64,000 nucleotides of DNA from Aplectana chamaeleonis (taxonomy: Eukaryota; Nematoda; Chromadorea; Rhabditida; Cosmocercidae), in assembly GCA_029168955.1 (NCBI GenBank), contig JAPDOI010000155.1, positions 744,001 through 808,000 of the forward strand, read 5' to 3'. Both the position numbers and the translations under genes were made by a program. Below the pieces are notes generated by a model. That model saw only the letters and a program-made list of their open reading frames with translations. It ran no database searches and had not been told where the DNA came from. Below are positions 51,601 to 60,435 of this stretch, one piece after another. Position 1 is the first letter of the stretch. Each line of letters opens with the position of its first letter.

Positions 51601-54600
51601 TTCAGAAGACGTGATCGGGGTGACGTGGGCATTCAGTAGGACTTCAGAAGACGTGATCCGGGTGACGTGGGAATTCAGTAGGGCATCAGAAGATGTGATC
51701 GGGGTGACGTGGGGAATCAGTAGGATCAGTAGGACTTCAGAAGACGTCATCGGGGTGACGTGGGGAATCAGTAGGATCAGTAGGACTTCAGAAGACGTCA
51801 TCGGGGTGACGTGGGGGAATCAGTAGGACTTCAGAAGACGTAGTCGGGGTGACGTTGGAATTTAGTAGCACTTCAGATGGCGTGATCGGGGTGACGTGGG
51901 AATTAATTAGGGCTTCAGAAGACGTGATCGGGGTGACGTGGGAACTCACTAGGACTCCAGAAGGCGTGATGGGTTGACGTGGAAATTTAGATGGGCTTCA
52001 GAAGACGTGATCGGGGTGAAGTGGGAACTCAGTAGGACTTCAGAAGACGTGATCGGGGTGACGTGGGAACTCACTAGGACTCCAGAAGGCTTGATCGGGG
52101 TGAAATGGAAATTTAGTTGGGCTTCAGAAGACGTGATCGAGGTGAAGTGGGAATTCAGTAGGACCTCAGAAGACGTCATCGGGGTGACGTGGGCATTCAG
52201 TAGGGCATCAGAAGATGTGATCGGGGTGACGTGGGGAATCAGTAGGATCAGTAGGACTTCAGAAGACGTCATCGGGGTGACGTGGGGAATCAGTAGGATC
52301 AGTAGGACTTCAGAAGACGTCATCGGGGTGACGTGGGGGAATCAGTAGGACTTCAGAAGACGTCGTCGGGGTGACGTTGGAATTTAGTAGCACTTCAGAT
52401 GGCGTGATCGGGGTGACGTGGGAATTAATTAGGGCTTCAGAAGACGTGATCGGGGTGACGTGGAACTCTGTAGGATTTTAGAAGACGTCATCGGGGTGGC
52501 GTGGGGAATCAGTAGGACTTCAGAAGACGTCATCGGGGTGACGTGGGAAATCAGTAGGACTTCAGAAGACGTGATGGAGGTGCCGTGGGAATTCAGTAGC
52601 GCATCAGAATGCGTGATATTGGTGACGTGGAAATATAGTAGGGCTTCAGAAGACGTGATCGGGGTGACGTGGAACTCACTAGGACTCCAGAAGGGGTGAT
52701 GGGTTGACGTGGAAATTTAGATGGGCTTCAGAAGACGTGATCGGGGTGAAGTGGGAACTCAGTAGGACTTCAGAAGACGTGATCGGGGTGACGTGGGAAC
52801 TCACTAGGACTCCAGAAGGCTTGATCGGGGTGAAATGGAAATTTAGTTGGGCTTCAGAACACGTGATCGAGGTGAAGTAGAATTCAGTAGGACCTCAGAA
52901 GACGTCATCGGGGTGACGTGGGGAATCAGTAGGATCAGTAGGACTTCAGAAGACGTCATCGGGGTGACGTGGGGGAATCAGTAGGACTTCAGAAGACGTG
53001 ATCGGGGTGACGTGGGCATTCAGTAGGGCTTCAGAAGACGTGATCCGGGTGACGTGGGAAATCAGTAGGGCATCAGAAGATGTGATCGGGGTGACGTGGG
53101 AATCAGTAGGATCAGTAGGATTTCAGAAGACGTCATCGGGGTGACGTGGGGAATCAGTAGGATCAGTAGGACTTCAGAAGACGTCATCGGGGTGACGTGG
53201 GGGAATCAGTAGGACTTCAGAAGACGTCGTCGGGGTGACGTTGGAATTTAGTAGCACTTCAGATGGCGTGATCGGGGTGACGTGGGAATTAATTAGGGCT
53301 TCAGAAGACGTGATCGGGGTGACGTGGGAACTCACTAGGACTCTAGAAGGCTTGATCGGGGTGAAATGGAAATTTAGTTGGGCTTCAGAAGACGTGATCG
53401 AGGTGAAGTGGGAATTCAGTAGGACCTCAGAAGACGTCATCGGGGTGACGTGGGGAATCAGTAGGATCAGTAGGACTTTAGAAGACGTCATCGGGGTGAC
53501 GTGGGGGAATCAGTAGGACTTCAGAAGACGTGATCGGGGTGACGTGGGCATTCAGTAGGACTTCAGAAGACGTGATCCGGGTGACGTGGGAATTCAGTAG
53601 GGCATCAGAAGACGTCATCGGGGCGACGCGGGGAATCAGTAGGACTTCAGAAGACGTCATCGGGGTGACGTGGGAATTCAGTAGGACTTCAGAAGACGTG
53701 ATCGGGGTGACGAGGGAATTCAGTAGGACTTCCGAAGACGTGATCGGGGGTGCCATGGGAATTCAGTAGGGCATCAGAAGATGTGATCGGGGTGACGTTG
53801 GAATTTAGTAGCACTTCAGAAGGCGTGATCGGGGTGACGTGGGAATTCAGTAGGACTTCAGAAGACGTGATCGGGGTGACGTGGGAACTCAGTAGGATTT
53901 CAGAAGACGTCATCGGGGTGACGTGGGAATTCAGGATTTCAGAAGACGTGATGGGGGTGCCGTGGGAATTCAGTAGGACTTCAGAAGACGTGATCGGAGT
54001 GCCGTGGGAATTTAGTAGCACTTCAGAAGACGTGATCGGGGTGACGTGGGAATTCAGTAGGGCTTCCGAAGACGTGATCGGGGTGACGTTGGAATTTAGT
54101 AGCACTTCAGAAGATGTGATCGGGGTGACGTTGGAATTTAGTAGCACTTCAGAAGGCGTGATCGGGATGACGTGGAAATTTAGTAGGGCTTCAGAAGACG
54201 TGATCGGGGTGACGTGGGAACTTAGTAGGACTTCAGAAGACGTGATCGGGGTGACGTGGGAATTCAGTAGGACTTCAGAAGACGCCATCGGGGTGACGTG
54301 GGAACTCAGTAGGACTTCAGAAGACGCCATCGGGGTGACGTGGGAAATCAGTAGGACTTCAGAAGACGTCATCGGGGCGACGCGGGGAATCAGTAGGACT
54401 TCAGAAGACGTCATCGGGGTGACGTTGGAATTTAGTAGCACTTCAGAAGACGTGATCGGGGTGACGTGGGAATTCAGTAGGGCTTCCGAAGACGTGATCG
54501 GGGTGACGTGGGAATTCAGTAGGGCATCAGAAGATGTGATCGGGGTGACGTTGGAATTTAGTAGCACTTCAGACGGCGTGATCGGGGTGACGTGGAAATT

Positions 54601-54712
54601 TAGTAGGGCTTCAGAAGACGTGATCGGGGTGCCGTGGGAATTCAGGAGGGTTTCAGAAGACGTGATCGGTGTGACGTGGAAACTCAATAGGACTTCAGAA
54701 GACGTCAACGGT
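48645..54712. repeat. 42-bp minisatellite array, about 144 units
   Basis: The unit reads GACTTCAGAAGACGTGATCG then GGGTGACGTGGGAATTCAGTAG. Because 42 is divisible by 3, both strands show long frames (plus: [14 protein letters not shown] repeated, up to 472 codons at 53750-55168; minus: [14 protein letters not shown] repeated, up to 394 codons). Frames break wherever a unit has an indel, so I do not call them genes. A marker unit (GACGTTGGAATTTAGTAGCA followed by CTTCAGATGGCG) recurs at 49576, 50402, 51268, 51851, 52373 and 53238, showing a longer-period order of about 520-866 bp. Confidence 0.95.
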
Positions 54713-54715
54713 GGC

Positions 54716-55276
54716 TGCGAGAGTGAACGGCGAAGCCGGCCCATCGTTTGGCGAAGCCAAACGAATACTACATGGAGGGTGGCCGGCGAAGCCGGCCCAT
54801 CGTTTGGCAAATCCAAACGAATACTACATAGAGGGTGGCCGGCGAAGCTGGCCCATCGCTCTGGCGAAGCCAAGCGAATATTACATGGAGGGTGGCCGGC
54901 GAAGCCGGCCCATCGTTTGGCGGAGCCAAACGAATACTACATGGAGGGTGGCCGGCGAAGGCGGCCCATCGTTTGGCGAAGCCAAGAGAATATTACATGG
55001 AGGGTGGCCGGCGGAGTCGGCCCATCGTTTGGCGAAGCCAAACGAATTCTACATGGAGGGTGGCCGGCCAAACCGGCCCATCGTTTGGCGAAGCCAAACG
55101 AATACTACATGGATGGTGGCCGGCGAAGCCGGCCCATCGTTTGGCGAAGCCAGGCGAATATTACATAGAGGGTGGCCGGCGGAGTCGGCCCATCGTTTGG
55201 CGAAGCCAAACAAATTCTACATGAAGGGTGGCCGGCGGAGTCGGCCCATCGTTTGGCGAAGCCAAACAAATTCTAC
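54716..55276 (+). repeat. 56-bp satellite, array 1 (ten units)
   Basis: The unit is CATGGAGGGTGGCCGGCGAA, GCCGGCCCATCGTTTGGCGA, AGCCAAACGAATACTA. Ten units in tandem are highly regular in length. Each has two hairpins with GAA loops: GGCCGGC/GCCGGCC and CGTTTGGC/GCCAAACG. The array begins directly at the end of the 42-bp minisatellite. Confidence 0.95.
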
Positions 55277-55325
55277 CTCAGAGGATTGCGGGGTCGTAAT
55301 GGAGTACAATAGGCTTTCACCTCGA

Positions 55326-55865
55326 CGAGGATAGCGAGGGCAGCACAAGGGGAAGAGCTGCTGCTCGAGCAGTACGTGCTGCCTTTGAGCTGCTCTTAGC
55401 AGCACGTGCTGCCCTCGTCCTCCATTTGTCGCCTCAGCTGCTGCTCTTTTTTTGTGGCAATTGTAGTGTGGTAACATTGCTCAAGGTAGTTCGTTTGGAC
55501 AGCTACGAGCATATTTACAATCAGCATGAGGACTTCTTTGTTTTGAGCATGCACATATAGACATCTGATTAGTTATATGTCAATTCACCAATTCTATTTT
55601 CTCCCCCAAGCAAGGTGTATGGAATCTAAGCAATCGACTGATCTTCATCTCAGACGATCGTAGGCTGTCAAGGAGCGCAACTACCTCTCACTTATACTAG
55701 AATAGCGAGAACAGCACAAGGGGACGAGGTGCTGCTCGAGGAGTACGTGCTGCCCTCCTTCTCCATTTGTCGCCCCAGCTGCTGCTCTGTGTTGTGGCCA
55801 GCTTAGTGTGGTAACACTGCTCAAAGTGGTCCCGTAGGTAACTACGACCATTCTCATGACTAACA
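55326..55865. repeat. two diverged copies of a 170-190-bp segment
   Basis: 55326-55510 and 55691-55865 share ATAGCGAG(G/A)..., CAGCACAAGGGG, GTACGTGCTGCC, CTCCATTTGTCGCC and TAGTGTGGTAACA. Each contains CAGCACGTGCTG-like palindromic pieces. The 180 bp between them holds nothing recognised. Function unknown. Confidence 0.75.
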
Positions 55866-56092
55866 TAGAGAGTTCCTCCCTTTTAAGAACATGAACATGC
55901 CCACTTCCTGGGAAGTTGTTATGAGTTACCACAACCAATCGATCTCCAGCCCTATCACACTGAATACCTTGAAGGCAGTGCCCACGAACAAAACACTTCG
56001 GGTTTCCAACGTAAATCGAAAGATCCGGGGCTCAATGCATCAATAGTGCCGAAAAAACGGCTAAGAACGATCACAAAATGGCCCTATACGGT
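55866..56092. other. no recognised feature
   Basis: Short unique sequence without coding or repeat signal that I can support. Confidence 0.4.
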
Positions 56093-56340
56093 CCCAAACT
56101 TGAATGTCCGCTCACGCCACGCCCACTTCCTCAACGGCTACCGATAAAAGCGTCTGACTGAAGTGACCCGACGATAAGAAGGCGACCGATTATCAAATGG
56201 GGTAAGTTTTATTGAGCGGAGTGGATTGTAACCTCCTGGATGTATGTTGTTACCCCTAAGGCCGGGTTTTCAGTAGTTTACGGATCGGAACCGGTTGAGA
56301 GGAGTGGGCGTGGCGTGAGCGGAACACTCAGGTTTAGGGC
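56093..56340. mobile_element. inverted-repeat element
   Basis: The arm with CCGCTCACGCCACGCCCAC at about 56110-56130 is matched by GTGGGCGTGGCGTGAGCGG at about 56302-56320; similarity extends to about 60 bp per arm with mismatches. The middle (GATAAGAAGGCGACC... to TACCCCTAAGG) is not palindromic. MITE-like; no TSD assigned. Confidence 0.6.
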
Positions 56341-56439
56341 CGCACAGGTCTTTTTATGCTCGTTCGTAGCCGTTTTCTGACATTGCTGGTGTTTTCATAT
56401 TTCTGGATCAGTGAGTGCATCGGAATGATTTTCGCATAC

Positions 56440-56715
56440 CTTCCCGCTGTACACTTTTTCGACAGTCCTGTTATCAGGTCGACTGTACCAACATCTGTTG
56501 TTGGCAAAAACAATTGAGGAGTTGAAGTCAAACGATATCTCCTCATGGATCTGCAGCAAAGGTTTGTCAATCTCAATGCCAGTTTGTCGTCGAGTTAAAG
56601 ACCAGGCCCCGCTCGGTCGCCCTCGACCAAGACACGCTGCCATCCAATCGCAAAATCGCCGCGACCTGACGCTACTAACTGCCAACAGCTCGAAACCAAT
56701 TTTCAACACTTTCAT
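56440..56715 (-). CDS. weak candidate first exon, unknown protein
   Basis: From ATG at 56715 (MKVLKIGFELLAVSS) the frame stays open for 92 codons to a strong donor (GGGAAG|GTATGCG) in phase 0. The end reads GIEIDKPLLQIHEEISFDFN, SSIVFANNRCWYS, RPDNRTVEKVYSGK. The upstream DNA (56716-56830) is CG-rich with an ATTGG box on the minus strand, promoter-like. No family recognised. It could be a 5' exon of the RNF19-type gene, but an extra exon would then be needed to reach the phase of 35431. Confidence 0.3.
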
Positions 56716-56949
56716 TTCATCTCCAACTGGTCGCCTTTCTATGACTCAATCTTAGGCTAAACGCGCGGTGGCGGCCAATGATTTGCGCGGGATCTCACTT
56801 TATCAGCGCGCGACCTCTCAGACGTGGTACTTTTATGCAAGATTCACATTTTCGTTACATCAAGTCTTCAAAAAAAACTGTTGGTATTTCACTGATTATC
56901 AAATTAAACGTCGTTTCACTCTGAAGAAAATGCCAATTCAAAATTTAAA

Positions 56950-57111
56950 ATGACACACTCGAGAAAAGAAGTTCCCTGCGAGCAATTTAAACGGTTCAGC
57001 CCGGCTAAAAAGCAGATGAATCGTTCTGGAAAAAGGGATGAGTCGTCCTTCCTATTGGATGGTGGTTGTGTAAAACCGGCCAAAGATTCGAGAGGCGCTC
57101 GGCTCTTCTAG
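56950..57111 (+). CDS. weak 53-codon ORF overlapping a tandem duplication
   Basis: MTHSRKEVPCEQFKRFSPAK through RDESSFLLDGGCVK to TAG at 57111. Polar and basic, no signal peptide or known domain. The second half is repeated in the duplication 57150-57262, where the frame is preceded by a TTTTTTTTCAG-like acceptor. Low confidence that it is expressed. Confidence 0.15.
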   Translation: MTHSRKEVPCEQFKRFSPAKKQMNRSGKRDESSFLLDGGCVKPAKDSRGARLF

Positions 57112-57262
57112 AACGAATTTTTTAACGTGTTTTTTTTTTTCAGATTTGCGATGAGTCGTCCTTCCTATTGGATGGTGGTTGTGTAAAACCGGCCAAAGAT
57201 TCGAGAGGCGTTCGGCTCTTCTAGAACGAATTTTTTAGCATGTTTTTTTTCAGATTTGCAAC
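57037..57262 (+). repeat. 113-bp tandem duplication
   Basis: GATGAGTCGTCCTTCCTATT... through ...TTTTTTTTCAGATTTGC occurs at 57037-57149 and again at 57150-57262 with few differences (GGCGCTCGG/GGCGTTCGG, length of the T run). Recent local duplication. Confidence 0.9.
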
Positions 57263-58203
57263 AATTTGTTTTTTTTTAAAATCTCGAAGGTGTAAACGGA
57301 AAATTCTGAAAAATCACCTTCTCACTCTGAAATGCGTTTCCTTGAACTAAAACTTTACTCGCATTCAGACAGAAAAACAATTGTTTCGGTTTAATGTCAG
57401 AAACTTGTATTTTTCAAATGCTGAGCGGCGATGGTTTGCCAAAAATTAGGCGAAATGGGGAATACATACATTTTCTTCACGAAAAGCACAATGCTCACAG
57501 AATTCAAAGCCGACAACTTTCAAAAACAACCTTTCAATGAAAATAAAAATTCGAACTCTTCCGAAAAATGTCCACATTAATAATTTAGAAATAAGAAAAT
57601 GTTCAAAAAATTCTAAAATCGTTGTTTTTTGGAAGAGAAGAAATCACCATTCAATAAATGATGAATACTCTGATATTTGAATTCCGTTCAACCCTGAAAG
57701 TTCCTCTAAACAGTGCTAATATCAGCGACTCAAAAATATTTTGAGGGGAACTTTATTCTTGGAATATGTGGACATAACTTTTTTTACAAAGAAAGTCATA
57801 ATTCTACACGTGGAAACTCTGAGAAAATTGGTATGGGGTTCCCAAAACTAATCTCAGATTGAACAGTTTCACATGTAGGGCTGGTTCAGCATTCGTCTCC
57901 TTGAAATTAAATTTGGAGAATGTACCCCGTTCTTTTCCTGCTTTCAAACGCAAAGCTTCGAATATTCTTCTTGCGTGGTATTTTTTCAATTTGTTTTTCC
58001 GCTGTATCCTACTCTACGCCCGTTTTTTTCACGTCGACCTTAAGTAGTGTATTGATAAAAATAAATAAATAAATCGTTTTTCAAAATGAGAGAAACATAT
58101 TATCACGCCTAATTCACATCTCTACAGTCCCGAAACCGTGAAAATCAATTATTGTTCAAGGTATAGAGAAATTTTGTGTCAAGAAATGTTTTTGGAGACT
58201 CAC
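57263..58203. other. AT-rich, no recognised feature
   Basis: Homopolymer-rich unique sequence. Short frames at 57804-57989 (minus) and 57859-58047 (plus) have no family signature. Confidence 0.4.
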
Positions 58204-58207
58204 AATC

Positions 58208-58319
58208 ACTACTGACCGAGGCCTGTGTTGAACGGTCCTCGCAAACTCGTGCCAGATACGAGGCCGCCTAGGGTGGGCATGAGACAGCCCGTAGTGGCAG
58301 CATCATTTCCATCAGCTGT
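58208..58319 (-). CDS. weak candidate internal exon, Gly-rich
   Basis: On the minus strand, TTCGCTACAG precedes the frame ADGNDAATTGCLMPTLGG, LVSGTSLRGPFNTGLG and CTCG|GTCAGTAG follows. Composition is protein-like (Gly, Thr, small hydrophobics) with acceptor and donor in place, but no family is recognised. It leaves one base, not the two that exon 35431-35299 would need. Confidence 0.25.
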
Positions 58320-58479
58320 AGCGAAGATCAAAGGATATAATCAAGGATAAATAAGCCGTTGTAGATATGAATGAGCCTCAATGAGGTCTCTATTTTTGAT
58401 AGGTCGACCCAGCACTGATGCTGAGCTTCGACATATCCCCTGCAGGAAAAGGATTATGAGAAAAAAGGAGAGATCATAA

Positions 58480-58700
58480 ATGAAGAGCAGCAGTTGGGGC
58501 CACAATGAAGAGCAGCAGTTGGGGAGTGAAGAGCAGCAGTTGGGGAGAGAAGAGCAGCAGTTGGGGCCACAATGAGGAGCAGCAGTTGGGGCCACAATGA
58601 AGAGCAGCAGTTGGGGCGACGACCGGAGCAGTTGGGGCGACTGTAGCAGCAGGTGGGGCAACTATACGAGCAGCAGTTGGGGCAGTGAGCGGAGCAAGAG
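58480..58700 (+). repeat. minisatellite with AGCAGCAGTTGGGG core
   Basis: About nine units of 21-25 bp (GAAGAGCAGCAGTTGGGG plus CCACAAT or AGT/AGA), increasingly diverged to the right. G runs and CAG repeats recur in every unit. Confidence 0.9.
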
Positions 58701-58711
58701 GACAGAACTTG

Positions 58712-60372
58712 CTTCTTCTTCTTATCGGCCACAACGAGCATCTTCTCATAAGCGCAGGAAGGCGGCCACATCGCACGGTTTCTTCCACATATCCAGAGCT
58801 GTCAGTGAAGTTGGTCGAGCTGGGCATGAAAATAAATGTAATGAATCATGCCCTGTGCCATGGCAGTCAGGACATACGTCGGGGACCGATGGATCGATCC
58901 TATGGACATAGGCCTTCAGGAATGAGGAATGTCCACAGCGAAGACCTGCCAAAATTACTCGGGAGCGTCTTGGTAGATCCATCTCACTATCATCGACCTT
59001 GGGCGGTACACCATCGAGTATAGAATTGGGAGGGGCACAGGAGAGGTATTCATTGACGAATCTGGTGTGCTCCATCTGCAGGAGCCTCTTCCGGTTGAGC
59101 TCTGAGGTCGCCCAACGTTGACGGTCATTTACAGAGACAGCAGCATACAACGGTGCACGGATGTTGCGGGGAATGAGGGGGTTGGATGATAGCAAGTGAT
59201 AGTTGGGGTGAGCGACATTCCTGACTGTGCCAATATGGAACTGTTGGGTCTGCAGTTGGCAATGCTGCTTTACAGGAAGTAGTGCACATTCTTGATGTAG
59301 ATGGGATATAGGAGTGGACTTGGGGCATCCAGTGATGACACGTAGAGCAGCGTTTTGTGTTCGCTGAAGTTTGTTCCAGGACGTTTCCGTCAAGTGCCTT
59401 GACCAGACCGGGGCTCCATATTCCAGTACGGGCTGTATCATCGCCTTGTACGTAACGCACAAGACTTCCTTTGAGCTACCCCATGTAGTGCCAGCTAGAG
59501 CGCGGAGTATGTTGTTACGCGCATTGGCCGCAGCAGCTCGAATACGTGAGTTTTCATGGAATCGCAATGAAGGATCCAGGAATACACCGAGTAGACGAGG
59601 GTGTTTGGATAGGGGCAGCAGATTTCCTTCCCCGAAAACCTGGGGATACAGTTTGTGTTCAGCCGTGGCAGTAGTGCACAGAGTAACGCTGGACTTCGTA
59701 GGCGAGACCTTTAACTGTTTTGATTCCAAGAATACGGCCAGACTGCTGAGGTATTTGTTCATCTCCGCAGAGGCGCGGTCAATAACAGGGTCAGTGCACA
59801 CAATAGTGATGTCATCCGCATACAGACATAAGTGGATGTTAGGCGATGGCTTCGGAATATCGGACAGATACAGAGAGAATAGGCTTGGTGACAGTACTCC
59901 ACCTTGGGGAACGCCTGCCTTCAAAGGGAACAGACTTCGACAAGTGTCCGTCGAACTTCACACGTATAGAGCGGTTTTTGACAAAGTTGTCGGTCCATCG
60001 TTTACACCAGTCGGGCATATCACAGTCCAGAATCGACTTCGACAGCAAGGAAGTGCTGACGTTGTCAAAAGCGGATGTCAGATCAGCTGCGACGACCAGG
60101 CTTCTACCAGCAGGAGCTTTGCTATTGAAACCGGCAATTATGTGTTCCGTAATCGATGTGAGTGCGGTAATAGTGGAGTGAGCCTTCTTGAAGCTTACAT
60201 GTTGATGCACATTACTGCGTAGTAGTGCAGTTTGGAGAGTGCGGACAGATGATCTTCTCCGCCAACTTATGGCAATGGGGACAGTAGGAAATAGGTCGAT
60301 GTGAGGTTGCTCTTGTCCTCCAGGCTTGCGCCTGCCCTGGGCAGCAGTTGGGGGAACGAGGCGGCTTAGCAC
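58712..60372 (-). mobile_element. LINE-C copy, 5'-truncated
   Basis: Tail CTTCTTCTTCTTATCGGCC (plus) at 58712. A long frame 59924-58746 (392 codons) holds the RT from [19 protein letters not shown] through [13 protein letters not shown], the thumb and [18 protein letters not shown], without a stop. The upstream frame 60230-59840 has [19 protein letters not shown] and AADLTSAFDNVST. One frameshift at about 59925 (KSVPFEG for KSVPLKAG) separates them. Among the youngest LINE-C copies here. Confidence 0.92.
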
Positions 60373-60435
60373 CTCGACGAGTAAATGCGTTAGTCAATCC
60401 CTCGTGCTTGCCTTACTAAGCCGCTAGTATCTGAG

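Noticed and set aside
53689..55168. 394- and 472-codon open frames on opposite strands
   Set aside because: Produced by the 42-bp period (multiple of 3) and continuing into the 56-bp satellite; frames break at unit indels and no start or splice context supports them.
58341..58827. Cys/Pro/Leu-rich frames as a secreted protein
   Set aside because: They translate the minisatellite at 58480-58700 and run into the LINE-C tail.
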